Below are positions 35,661-47,586 of a stretch of 64,000 nt of DNA, piece after piece (position 1 is the first letter of the stretch; the number at the start of each line of letters is the position of its first letter). Source of the stretch: Zhengitettix transpicula (taxonomy: Eukaryota > Arthropoda > Insecta > Orthoptera > Tetrigidae); NCBI GenBank assembly GCA_037074705.1, contig CM073593.1, forward strand, positions 15,815,001-15,879,000. Direction: 5' to 3'. Position numbers and translations under genes: made by a program. The notes below the pieces were generated by a model. That model was not told the origin of the DNA and made no database searches. It saw only the letters and a list, made by a program, of their open reading frames with translations.

Positions 35661-36575
35661 CTCAAGATGTCTTGACTTAGGTTCAGTGTGCCAACATACC
35701 CGTTATGATGAAATTAACATTCCCTCTGCATAGGTATATGACTAATAGATATTATTAAATACTTTCCCGAGATTTTATATACATAAATGCTTTGGCGACG
35801 CCGGCCACCCAGCTAGGATTGTAATATTAGTAAACGATCTGGTCTGGAAGAAAAAGAAATATTTTTGGTTCTCTAAATAAGCCAAGTCAGTAACAAGGTT
35901 CGACACGAAAAAAAAAAATTGACACCGTAGCCAATTCACGATATCGATCACTGTAGTCAATCAGCATATTCTTTAGCATTCGCAACACCTCCGCGCGCGT
36001 GTGTGAACGTCTTCCTCTTCGTGAAGCATTACTTTATTTGTATGACTTATGACCGTGCGCTATATTCCTTACATCTTCCCAATTATTTCAACCGGTTATC
36101 TTAACCCGTCGTGTTGTTATAACTATAAATCTTCAGCTTGTTAAGTAATTAATTCCAAGCTCCATGCAGACATTTCGTCGTTTATTCAATTTAATACATC
36201 AACTTAAACATATTGTATGAATTTAAAAAATATCCCTAGTAATAGGTACTATATTTCTCTAATTATTATTATATTTTAAAGGAATGTTATTTTTAAGTAA
36301 AAATTGATTTCATTATTAATTTTCAATATTTTAGATAAAAATTCAATGTTAAGTTAAATTAAAGTAAGACATTTTATTTTGTTACATTTTTAAAACAATC
36401 AGCTCAAATTACAAAATAATTCATCACAGCTGTTATTAAGAATTTGGCTGTCAGGGTCATTGGTGAGTTTTAGACAAGGGAGATGTACTTCAATATCAAA
36501 CGAAAATGCTTTACTCATATCTTGATACACTTACTGTCCAAACTCGAAAACCCCTTTCAAAAAAATATCTCAGTT
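35661..36575. other. Intronic DNA, nothing recognised
   Basis: Short GC-richer patches occur at about 35,790-35,830 and 35,985-36,070 (CCGCGCGCGTGTGTG). No gene was recognised. Confidence 0.4.
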
Positions 36576-36893
36576 TCAACTCCTATTAATAATTTTCCCT
36601 GACTGCAGTAGGGGCAAGATGCAGTATGACTTACTGCCTATAACTTGTCTAGGGTTTATGGTTATGAGTAGACAAAAAAAAACTCGGGCATCATTGCTGT
36701 GAAACATCGCCAAAAAAGACTCGACTGAAACAACCTCTCGACGCTGTTTTCCTTCCATTATAGGCAAACGCGGCAGACATCTTGCGCACAGCTTTCTCAT
36801 TCTCAAATTTTTAGTTAATACAATACAATTTTTTAAAAAAATTCCTACCCTGTCTGTTAACCCGCGCACTTTCAGTAGGCGGCCATCCAACAT
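36576..36893 (-). pseudogene. mariner transposase relic
   Basis: The 105-codon frame contains NLRMRKLCARCLPRL, corresponding to the mariner-family motif around (W)VPRL, followed by KQRREVVSVESFLAMF. Downstream the conserved mariner block that carries the first catalytic Asp (T-x-D-E-T-W) is replaced by LLITINPRQV, so the catalytic Asp is lost. Only the segment before the catalytic domain is recognisable and the flanks do not continue the transposase. It is an old, inactive fragment in the Spätzle intron. Confidence 0.6.
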
Positions 36894-38739
36894 AATTTTT
36901 TGGGGGGGTTTTCGCCACCATTTCTGGCGTTGTCACTTCATTTGGTCGTCTTTGGAAACTCGTACGGCCTCGTTTAAACTCTGCCAATCAGTATTTTATT
37001 GTTGTAGGAGCAGATACCCGCACAATAGAATCTACCTCGACTTTGATTTTGGTTGGACTGAGACATTTCAAATGATAGTATTGTGTCACATAACGATGAC
37101 CAATTTTTTCCCATATTTACAAATTCACTCAGGGCGTTCATTTTTTATGACTGTCAAACAATCACAAAACTTCAAACTTAATCTTTATAATTACTTTATA
37201 ATATTATTGTTTTTCAAACAACCCGTTTGGATATTTCCGGAACTACCGTCGTGCTACCACATTTTCGGGGCATTAGTGAATACTTGTTAAATTTTCACCT
37301 AGTTTACAATTTCATACAATGAAATTACGATAATATATGGGATTTTTCTTTTCAAGCATTGGTAGTCATTTCTGGTGGTTAATGTTTCAAAAATATAATC
37401 TGTCAGTCATTCCTGTATAGATAAATTTTATGATATATACGCATATAACACTTTAAATGAAAAATCTTACTCCGCATGAGATACTCGATGAAGGATAAGG
37501 TTAAAATATATTGTTTACGTCAGGGTGTGATCTGCACAAGCAGGCTGTTGGCTTTTTGTTGCCGGGGGAGGGGGCAATAAGGGTTAATTTCCAGCCTGAT
37601 CGAACGAAACAATATAAAAAATGGTGCAAAGTACACGTGCATGCTCTCTTTTTTTTTTGCGAATAATATACAGTCGGCAGCATTGTCATGATCTCAACGA
37701 GACATAAAGCTTCATGAATCGTGTCATGTTTCTCACCATTGCGCGCTGCAGTCGTAAAACAAAACGCTTAATTGTGGTCGTATAGTTGGTATAATGACAG
37801 GCGCCTTGTCAAGCCGCGCAAAACAAAATACAAGAAAGCCGGAGTGTACCCTAAACGAGTCCTGTTAACCCAGCGAACGTGGGCGAATGCTTTATTTTCA
37901 ATACTTGTGGGCGATGTAGTTTTGTGTTAATAGCGACAGGCAGAGCCCAAGGAATAATACCGTAGTAATTGTCAGTAAAATATGTTCCCCAACTGAATCT
38001 TTTAAGGTTTTCTGGTCCTATTAGCGGGGCTTAAAGAGACGTCGATTGTAATGTTGGTGGATAAACGAATGATTTTTTAAAATAATTGAGAAAAAAAAAT
38101 GTTTGTTTACTTGGAACATAAAGGCTTCCTCAACTAAGACACGTGGAATAGAATCGTTTTGATCAACTAATCGTGATTAAAATTCTCGGAACACTCAGCT
38201 TATATTTATAAGTAGTTATCAAATACGGATATGTAAAGCATCAAATTAAATATTTATGCAGATTGACGAGATTAATTTTATAAGGACAGGCGAGAATCAA
38301 TCGAACTGATCGTATTACGGTGCTATAAACACGGTGACGACAATTTACGTCACACGTTGGTGTGCCATAATGTGACAACAATTTGTTCCACTTGTGCGTT
38401 GACTAAAGTTAATACAAATGGCCAAATTAAATAAAATTATTTCATTTATGGATAATATCCACGATTCTAGGACGAATTACGCATAGATCGCTCATATAAT
38501 TTCGGAGGCACCAAATAACACTTAAAAAGGCTGAAAAATCAACTTGCACAAATTCCTATTTGCAGTAGAGACGAGATTTTATTAAGTGTTCAATGAAGGA
38601 AACCTTCTCTGTATCAAAATGAAATCATCGCGACCTGAGTTTGAACTAATTTATTCATAATAACTTATAAAGAATATAAAATATCCATTACTTAGAGATC
38701 TACCTTCTTGATTAAAAACCTATAGCAAACATTGTGTAG
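36894..38739. other. Intronic DNA with a GC-richer candidate regulatory patch
   Basis: About 37,530-38,000 is CpG-richer and has no exon signature. It contains a GGGGGAGGGGG tract at about 37,565. It lies 1.3-1.8 kb upstream of the Spätzle knot exon. The remainder is AT-rich. Confidence 0.35.
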
Positions 38740-39220
38740 TACACATCTTGCTATGATTGTAATTCCTGCTACATAGGGCAAACTAAACGTTCACTTGAAA
38801 CCCGTATCAAGGAACATATTTCTAATATCAAACTTGCCAACGATAAACACTCTGTAGTCTCCAAACATATCATCAGTTCGAAACATACTTTTGATTGGCA
38901 AAATACTAAGATTTTAGACGTACGCACCAGGCACCATTTCAGAATTATATCAGAAATGTTTCATATTAAATCCAACATCAACGTACAAGCTGATAATATA
39001 AACTCAACAATAGTTATGATCCCGTATTGTTACGCTATCCCTTCTGCTTGACCATTGTCGTTGCGTTTCTCTTCGCTTTTGAAGTTTGTAAACTTTAATT
39101 GTGCGGTTGTGTCACTGCAGGGTTTTTTTTCAATCACTTGGCGAGGGGAACAAGAATCCCAGAAACGTTTAGTCGCTTAATTTTGTCTGTTTTTGGCTAT
39201 TTAATCTCATTATTATATTT
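38740..39220 (+). mobile_element. Penelope-like element 3' fragment with GIY-YIG endonuclease domain
   Basis: A frame from about 38,740 to the TGA at 39,049-39,051 reads CYDCNSCYIGQTKRSLETR and continues IKEHI...HTFDWQNTKILD...[18 protein letters not shown]...R...EH is the GIY-YIG nuclease signature, including the catalytic Arg and Glu positions, and it forms the C-terminus of Penelope-like retroelement proteins. The reverse transcriptase part is missing: the frame meets a stop just upstream and the element is 5'-truncated. After the stop comes the tail with ATCCCAGAAACG and TTTTGGCTAT that appears detached at many other places in the window. It ends 100 bases before the Spätzle exon. Confidence 0.75.
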
Positions 39221-39321
39221 TATACAGACGTATTATTATATTCTTAGTTGTTTATAAGTTCAATGATCTTGCATTGGCCATAGTGTAGGATAATAATGGT
39301 CTTTTTCCCCCTTTGTTGTAG

Positions 39322-39814
39322 ATCGTACGCGGACACCAGCCGCTGGTTGCAAGGTGGACGCCTCACGACGAAGCAACTGCAGACGCTCGTCTGGGACACC
39401 AACAAGGGCGAGGTGGCCGAGTGTTGCCCCTCGCGCGTCGAAATGGTGGCGCCCGTCGGCGGGACGACGTTGGACGGCGACTATGTGGAGTTGTACCGCC
39501 ACACCGACGACCAGCAGAGCTTCTACGAGGTGTCGTGCGAGGACAACGTAGTCGACAAGCCGTGCCTCTTCGTGGACCATCGCCTGCAGAACCAATCCAA
39601 ATGCGTGCAGAAGTACTCGTTCTCGTACGCACTTGTGCGCGAGCCCGTCGAGCTGCACCACGGAGGCGACGGCGAGGCGGCGGACGCGGAGGCGGAGGGG
39701 GCGGGCATCGGCAAGTGGCGCATGGACTACATAAAGGTGCGCAGCGGGTGCAGCTGCGAGATCGTGCCAAGGCGGAAACGGGCCAAGGCGAAGCGACGCC
39801 AGAGGGACACCTGA
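39322..39814 (+). CDS. Spätzle-like cytokine, C-terminal cystine-knot exon
   Basis: This exon encodes the mature domain of a Spätzle-family ligand, the secreted cystine-knot dimer that binds Toll-type receptors in insect immunity, dorsal-ventral patterning and neurotrophin-like signalling. It starts after TTGTTGTAG with one base completing a codon (phase 2), then 163 residues to a TGA. Counting from the first full codon, seven cysteines occur at 34, 35, 72, 81, 94, 143 and 145. The pattern CCPSRVE, YVELYRH, FYEVSC, KPCLF, SKCVQKYSFSYALV and IKVRSGCSCEIV follows the Spätzle knot. An Ala/Gly/Glu-rich insertion (about 107-130) separates Cys94 and Cys143, and the protein ends with a basic tail RRKRAKAKRRQR. 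Codons are strongly GC-biased against an AT-rich background. Signal peptide and prodomain lie in upstream exons, one possibly at 18,408. I cannot assign the paralogue (spz1-6). Confidence 0.9.
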
Positions 39815-40670
39815 CGACGCGACTACGCTTACCCCGACACTGATTACGCTTCGAAAATAAGTCATTGGACCGTGTGACAATACCTCACTGGACGTCGTGT
39901 CATGTTCAAACTTGTTAATATGTATTTTACGTGAAACGATTCTGAGCGCTGCGTTATTTATGTCATAAAGTAGCTCAAAACTCGATGACTGCATACAAAC
40001 GTCGTTTAAGTGAACCTTGACTACCTGTGTTTCTTCTTTGGTGCGGTTGCGCCTGAAAGGACGAGTGATTTGCTCTCTACGTTATAACCCATGTGAGCGT
40101 GAGAAGAGTTACGAAATCTGCTGTAGCTTTCAGATTATGTTAAGTATCTAAACGTTCGCAGTATTCTTTGCAGATATAAATGTAGGTCGGACGCGACGTT
40201 GTTGACTTAATAGTGCTGTTCCTTCTCTTCATTGCACGTAGAACTCGATTTATTCAGTTCGATTGCTGAATTTAATTGTGGTTACACGTTCTGTTGTAAA
40301 AGACTATTTTCATCTACACAGCTCCGTTTGAAAGTGTATGTGTTTACCAAAAATGTATTTTTCACCTCGTCATTCTCTTTTTATGTAAATGAACGTAAAG
40401 AAAAGTCGTGACGGTATTGAATTCCCGAAATGCAGTCTGTGACTTGTGCCATTACTGTTGTCTGCTTTGTTAGAAAGTTGCAGCTATTTTGAACGGTCAG
40501 TTTGGTGCTATACGAGTTTATCATTTACAAATTGCATTTAATCTGTGCTAAATGAATACAAAAATTAAGTTACCCAGCTTAGTATATGAAGTCAAAACAT
40601 TCAAAATTATGTAACAAACTAAAACCTGTCAACCTGTAACCAATAAATAAAAATATATTTCTAAGAGTAT
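39815..40670 (+). other. Probable 3' UTR of the Spätzle-like gene
   Basis: The sequence after the TGA is free of recognisable repeats and ends at an AATAAA signal at 40,642-40,647, followed by an AT-rich stretch. No splice sites are needed. The UTR end is inferred from the signal only. Confidence 0.5.
40642..40647 (+). terminator. Polyadenylation signal candidate
   Basis: AATAAA about 830 bases after the Spätzle stop codon. It is the first convincing canonical hexamer seen in this flank. Confidence 0.5.
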
Positions 40671-43600
40671 TATTTCATTATTCTGAAAAATTGAAACTCG
40701 TGCAAATATACTTCCCTCATTCCACCAATGAAAAATTTTGAATTACTGTTGTTTTAAAGATTTAAATATATTTTCTGGTTATATGTACATAATTTAATTC
40801 CATTGTTGTGATATACGTTATATATAATTAAGAATAAGGCTGCTCGTAGTCATTGTAACCTTTTACACTTCATATGATAACATTCTGACATAAATTAATC
40901 AACTAGTATGGTATAAAAACCAAATTTGATTTCATAGAAAATTTTTAATCTCACAAGGTATATCTTCAATGCACTACTTTTGTATATGTGATAAAACAAC
41001 AGCGGCTCTACTTATTTAATGGAAATCAAGCTGTTTATGCCTCAATATCCAGATAAATTCCAAGCACTGTCATGCCGACACCATCTTTAGTGGTTAAAAG
41101 AAAAAGCAATTGACTATTCCAGAATTGTTTGAAAGGAAATTTATTTGAGATATGACACAAAAGCCAAAAAATATCATTATCTAATAGCAGAAATGTATGC
41201 ACAATACCATGAGTTATTATCTATCATAGAAAGGACCAGATTTACAAGACTCCTATAACAAGCTTTACCCTGCTATAAAATGCCATGTTGTTCATGTATT
41301 TCCCAAAAAAATTGTTCCTCACACCTAAGAGAAAACCGAAATAAATATTACAGTAGTCTCAGTCAAGTCGCTCTAGTCATCTGACTGAAATCGATCACCA
41401 TTGTCAGAGACCTAACTCATGTATTTAGGATCGCAGATCGGTATTTTTATTTTCTTTCTTCAAGATTTCATAAACTTTGCAACCACAGTAAGTTTCAATA
41501 ATTGTAGTTCACAATTATAAGTTTTTATATTTTTGGAAAAACAAATGCAAAGAAAGAAAATGCTGGCAATATAGGTTTCATTTATTTCATATTACAAATT
41601 CCACATATGACTTAAAGTATAACACAGTACCAAGTTTTGTGGCAAGTCACAAATAGATAATTTTTAATTGTTTTCAACTCTTAGTCCATTGGATAAATTA
41701 TACTTTATTCTGACTTGGAGCACTGAAATAGACATTTCCTCTTCTCAAAAACTAGTATCAGTCCTCTGTTTTTTAAATAGTACATATTTATTTGTGAGTA
41801 CGGGATTGTCACAGCTGACACATGATGCTATGGCTTTTCTTTCCATTTAAATATTATCATTCACTATAACAGGTTTCTATTCTGACATCACACTTTACAT
41901 CTAACAAACATATTTGATTGCACTAAATTACAAAATTTCTGTTGTTAAATGTGTTAAACCAAACATTTACAATAATTTTAATTTGTCGCAACCAACTGAG
42001 GTTTCTCCAGGCTTGCACTAAATCCGAGTATCCTGAATTATAAACCAGTGTATAGTTTAATTTCAAAAAACTATAAATACTTTTAGTAATATGTTTATTT
42101 TAATACAAATAACCTGACATTTGTAGGAGTAAACTATACTGATTTTAGTCAAAACAGTTATCAGTTTAATAGTTATAAAAATGAGAAACCTCAAAGAAGT
42201 AAATACAGCAAAATTATCATTTGCTGTAGCTCTAATTTCATGAGTCAAACTGTAAGCTGCGGAATGTATTCTATCTCATAACAGTTTGTAGTATGGTTAT
42301 GCCCACATTTTTTTTTTGCTGCTCTAAGAAAATATGCACTCACAATGTCTTTAAGCAGAAGACAAATTTGTTTCACCCTTTCCTTACATTCTTAAAAAAA
42401 TATTTAGTCTGAGTAGTTACAATTTTACATTTTGGAAAGTATTATTGAATTTGGAATATAATGTATTTATTGTGTAAGGATGGCAAAAGCATTGTCTGTC
42501 TACATTAGAAAAATGTGAGCAATCAGGTCAGCAGTTGTATGAGTTCTATTGGCAAGAAACATCAAGTGAAGCATTTGGATATAGAAATGCCTTTAAATAA
42601 AGGAATTTGTTCATTCAAGAAATGAGTTGGATTAGCAAAACAGACCGTTTCATTTCCAACAAAAGCAATATAATTACAAAGCAATTTTTTTTACAAAACT
42701 GACAAGTCTTCTGTTCAGCTACAAATAAGAAAATAGTAATATTATTTAGTCATGTCTGTTGCAGTCAAATATTGCCACTGAACTAGAATGAGTAGCAAAA
42801 TGAATTAAAGAACATTTTCTTTTCATAAACAAAACTATAACTTTACAATTATATTCAGAATTAGTGCAAATGTTCACATTTAGATATCCAACTGCTTGAT
42901 TACTATAAATATAGTACAACACATTACATACAATATAAAACACATGTATCACATGGTTACTAAACTTTGTTAATGTCTATATATTTATATATTGTTAAAC
43001 ATTTTTAACACCACTTAAATACTTCTCTCCACTTACTATTGTAACATATACTTTTTATTACATTACTTCCAGAACATTTTAACTCTTTGATGAACATATA
43101 AAAATATTTATATATATTACAAAAACTCATCTGCCTTAGAAATTTTTTTTTCATTTGTACAAGGCACCAATATACACATTTATATAGAAATCTTTTTTTA
43201 CTTAAAAAATCAGTAGTTTATATGTGCTTAACTGGAATCACAATTTCTTCTCCCACAAAAATAAAATGAGATGCAACGTCCATGAAACAAATATAGTTTA
43301 CATTAATTAATTATATATGAAAGCTAAAACAAATAATTCTAAAATTTGATTACAGCCACTCAATGTGATACTGCATCTCAGCAACACAATGTATGGGGTC
43401 ATTTCAAGTTTCTTCTTTGCAAATTAAAATATTAAATAAATGTAAATGTTTTACAATAATAGTTATTTCATGTGAATTTTTATTTCAAAATGTATTAATT
43501 ATATCAGATGTATAAAACTAAATGTATATGTACAATATTGATACATAAAATAATTTGAAATATACATTACTTTTAATATACACATTTAAAACAAAAATAC

Positions 43601-45157
43601 TTATATTCATTTGATTTGGGTATTTTTGCAATAAGCAAAAGAAAACAATTAATACAGGTTGACATCTCTCATTTTGGATACAATTACAGCCACAAGCAAC
43701 AAGCATTTGTCTGGACACTTGCACGTTAATCCATTACAAAAAACACTACTCCAGAAACAATATTCACATTATTCTAGACAAATGCAAAATATACACACAT
43801 TCCTTTACACAAAAATTAGTGTTCTAGCTGCCTTTCATACTACAATAGAAACAACACTACACTGCAGTTGCTACAATATAGGAAGCATTAATCCCTCCTC
43901 TATATTTCAAATATAAAAAAGCTCAAATATATATAAAAAAACTTATTGCACAAAAATTGTACTTAGAAATAAATTTAAAAACTATCATTTAATGAATACT
44001 CAAATATTGAAATGATTCTTTCAAAATACTGTTATAATTAAAATATTTTTCAAAATGAAATTCATTTTAATAATTGAGTAAAAATATTTATCAATACTTA
44101 AATACTTAATTTCAAACTAGTATTGTTACAATTATAATTTTGAACAGCACTGAAAATTAAAAGCCACAATTGTTGTAAATAGGAATTGTTAAAGTAGGAA
44201 TGAAAGATTGTTCTCGTCAGACTAATTGATTATGCCATAGTATGCACATCAGACAATATGGACATAGTTAAAATACATGTTGATAAAAACACCTAAAATA
44301 ATGCATCAACATCAGCACATGTTTTTTACTATTCTAAAGAAGAAAATGCAGTTATCACAGAATACTTAAAATATAACATTATAGAAATAAAAATAAAGAT
44401 AAAAAGTAATTTAAATACAGAAATCAATTAAATTAAAATATTAACTGAGAAAAACAAGTACAAAAAACATGACTCTTTCAGTAGTAAATACATAATTTCT
44501 TAATATTATTATTGAAAAAATGAGTATATATTATTTAACATTAACACAAGTTTTGTTGAACATATGCAAGTTTGAAAACAAACTGTATTACAGAGAAGAG
44601 AGAGTTGGTTGTTGGTAAAATTAACACAACTTATTGTGACCCAAGACAGAGCATTGGTAAAAATACACCCAAGAATAAAAAACTAAATTATTATTAATAT
44701 ATTATGAAATAAACTTAAAACCTATGTTGCAATCAGATAATGCACAAGTTGAAGAAGTAGAAGATAAGATAAGATAAGCATGTCATGGTCATCTATACAA
44801 TAAGTACTAATTACCTACAAAATTGTGTCATAATAATTTATGCAGAATTTGATCACTATGGTAAAACTTCAATTTATCTCTGAAATTGACTGAGTAAATA
44901 GTATCATCAATAAGTAAAAACCCTGTATAGAAATTTCTACATTTTAAACTATGAACCCTCACCTAAAACTACACTTCACTCCCTAGGATTGTCTTGCCTA
45001 GTTTGTTCCTCAAGCTCCTGTCACATGTAACAGTCATAGCCACCATCTAGCTTCCATAATTTACTCTCAGAACAAGTGCTCTGTACAAATTTGATAGACC
45101 CCTCTAATAAAACATGAGCTGCAGTTTGTACTTCATTATTCCTGAGACCCAGTCTAT
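40671..45157. other. AT-rich intergenic spacer between convergent genes
   Basis: The two genes point toward each other across this spacer. It is AT-rich, low in recognisable transposons and has no supported exon. A long alternative 3' UTR of either gene could extend into it. Confidence 0.5.
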
Positions 45158-45170
45158 TTTATTATTTATT
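45158..45170 (-). terminator. Polyadenylation signals for the TMTC3 gene
   Basis: Two AATAAA hexamers on the minus strand (45,158-45,163 and 45,165-45,170) lie about 310 bases beyond the stop codon and would give a short 3' UTR. More distal signals are possible in the AT-rich spacer. Confidence 0.5.
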
Positions 45171-45477
45171 AATTAAATAGGAAACAAATTTAAAACAGGG
45201 TGCTGTGAAGTAATTTCAAAATGTTTACATTTATATTATAAGGTAATATTTACAGAAACGGAAAATATTCACAAAAAAAGTAAGTTAATGCATTGAAATC
45301 ATCATTTTCATTTGTTACATTACTCTGTCTAGGGCAGAATGAAGTTTCTAATGATCAGTTATATGTACCAACAACACTCCTCCAGTCTTATTGGTTTAAA
45401 AGTGGCAACTGTATAAAAATTCTCTTAAGAAAGATACACTAAAAGCAAATATAATCGTTAGAAACTATTCAGAAGTG

Positions 45478-46104
45478 CTAAGATGATGAGAACTGATTTA
45501 AGTCTGCATTGTGACTATTAAGATGTTTCCTTTGCTTACCATGTTTAGGATATTCAATAAAAGCAGGACTAAATGAATTGTCAATACCTCTTGGGTCTTG
45601 GTATATTTTTTTTGTCTGTTTTTGAACACCACTCAAATGAGATGGTATCTCGGAAGATCTCTGGTGCTGAGGATTGCCATATTGTGCTGTTCCGTGAATT
45701 TTTGAACTTCTCAGTGGATCATCTGGAGATATTTCTTCCTTCTTCTGCATGTTATTGGCAACTGCAGTTTGAGAGCCACCATTTTCAAAATCATCATCAT
45801 CTCTAAAAGAGCTATCATCGTCAAAGTCAAACGTACTACTATAATGATCAAAGTCGTCAACACCTTCTCTAAAGTCATCATCAAAAGCTGCATCATTTTC
45901 ATCACGAGATATCTGCAGCTTATTAATTCGAGTTTGCACAATATTCAGATGTCGAAGGACATAATCTTCATTAGGTGCAAGTCTGTGTGCGCGCTGCAAG
46001 CATGCTTCAGCTCTCAGAAGGTTGCCACGTTCGACATATACAACACACAGGTTGTGTAGGCCTTGTACATTCTCAGGATCCAATTGCAGAATGCGTTTGT
46101 AACA
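45478..46104 (-). CDS. TMTC3: TMTC3 terminal exon with acidic tail
   Basis: Acceptor TATTTCAG, phase 0, ending TAG. The last TPRs ([35 protein letters not shown]) are followed by about 145 residues of disordered tail. Visible residues 764-803 hold 16 Asp, 3 Glu and 7 Phe, then a Ser/Lys/His-rich end. The tail does not resemble the vertebrate TMTC3 C-terminus as I recall it. Confidence 0.93.
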   Translation of the reverse strand, partial: CYKRILQLDPENVQGLHNLCVVYVERGNLLRAEACLQRAHRLAPNEDYVLRHLNIVQTRINKLQISRDENDAAFDDDFREGVDDFDHYSSTFDFDDDSSFRDDDDFENGGSQTAVANNMQKKEEISPDDPLRSSKIHGTAQYGNPQHQRSSEIPSHLSGVQKQTKKIYQDPRGIDNSFSPAFIEYPKHGKQRKHLNSHNADLNQFSSS

Positions 46105-47536
46105 CTGAAATACCATTAAAAGTATTGATAATAAAAGTATAAAATGTTCAAAAAAGACAATAACATCTTTTATTACTTCACATTAACTTGTGATTAAAAA
46201 CTTACATTTTCTGCTGCATCTAAGTCTTTGATGTTATTAATATATATGTCTCCCAAAAGAATAAGGCCTTTTATATGGTCAGGGTGAAATTTCACTAACT
46301 GGTTGAGAAAGGGTGCTGCTTCTAATGGCCTGTGGTCATCAGCTAGTAGTAAAGCTAAGTTGAAGAGTGCACTACGAAAATCATCTTTAAGGTGAACGGC
46401 CTGCCGGAACCAGTGTTCAGCTCCAGCGATATCTCTGTCATCCATAGCCAGCATTCCAAGGTTGAAATGCACACGTTCATTTGTACCATCCTATCCAAAA
46501 TATATTTAGTCAAGATTAACAATTTGAATCAACAAGTTAGAGAAGGTTAATACTGGAAAAAATTAACATAGTGACTCTGAAAATTTCAACAGCTTCCTGT
46601 ATGACACGACAACACACTCATGAAAGAAAATAGTAAGGAAATATGACACAGTAAAATTGCTGAGTAGCCGGCTGGCTCAATATACTATTGTTCTGAAGGT
46701 CCTTGAAAATTTTAACTACTAGGGTAAGTTAAATACATTTCTATTAAAAATAAAAAGTAAATTGCTTAGAATTAATTTTTTTTTAACTTTTTCAAATGGT
46801 GGATGACAATTTTTTCAAAACCTCAGTTATTTACCACTTTAACTACTTTTCTTTAAGTGAATCAATTTCCAAGAAACCCTCAATTGTCTGCCTTATTGAC
46901 TGAAGATGTTGGATGATATTTTTAATATTGCTAATAACCTTCTCATCAATATAACAATGACATAAATGTTCATCACAATCAGTCTGATTGTTTTCTTGCA
47001 AAAAGCAAACAAAGTTTCTTTGAGAAAAGCATCAGTTACAGATTCCCTGATGCATGGAAACGAATAAATATATGCTTAAATCACTCTATTCTAAGAAATG
47101 TACAGACACAAATAAGACTTTATCTTCATAGAGTTAAATATTACACACATACACACACACACATATATATATTATATTAGTAAGGATGTGACATTGTCAA
47201 AAATAATTGCAATATTGGTATGGATAGGACAGAGAGATAGGTTGTTTGGCTTACCTGAAAGTGAACTGTGGCGTCGCCATAAGGAATGGTAGGTATTTCT
47301 TCAAATTTTCAGAGGCTCTCAGCCTCCTTCTTCAGGAAGGAGTGTTTACACCATTCCGTGCACCGGGCAGTCCGCAGCCAGCCGGTGCACGGAATGGTGT
47401 AACACTCCTTCCTGAAGAAGGAGGCTGAGAGCCTCCGAAAATTAGAAGAAATACCTTCAGTTCCGTATGATGACGCCTTACTTCACTTTCAGGTAAGCCA
47501 CAATCTATCTCTCTGTCCTATCCATACCAATATTGC

Positions 47537-47586
<50 letters not shown>

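Noticed and set aside
39260..39994. 244-codon minus-strand frame over the Spätzle exon
   Set aside because: It is the antisense shadow of a GC-rich coding exon. The plus frame has a complete cystine knot and a splice acceptor. Overlapping frames at 39,354, 39,363, 39,421 and 39,523 are rejected for the same reason.
45573..46059. Plus and alternative-frame ORFs over the last TMTC3 exon
   Set aside because: These are shadows of the TMTC3 terminal exon, whose frame carries clear TPRs.
47246..47428. 60-codon frame in the TMTC3 intron
   Set aside because: It runs across the MITE hairpin and reflects its GC-rich inverted repeat.
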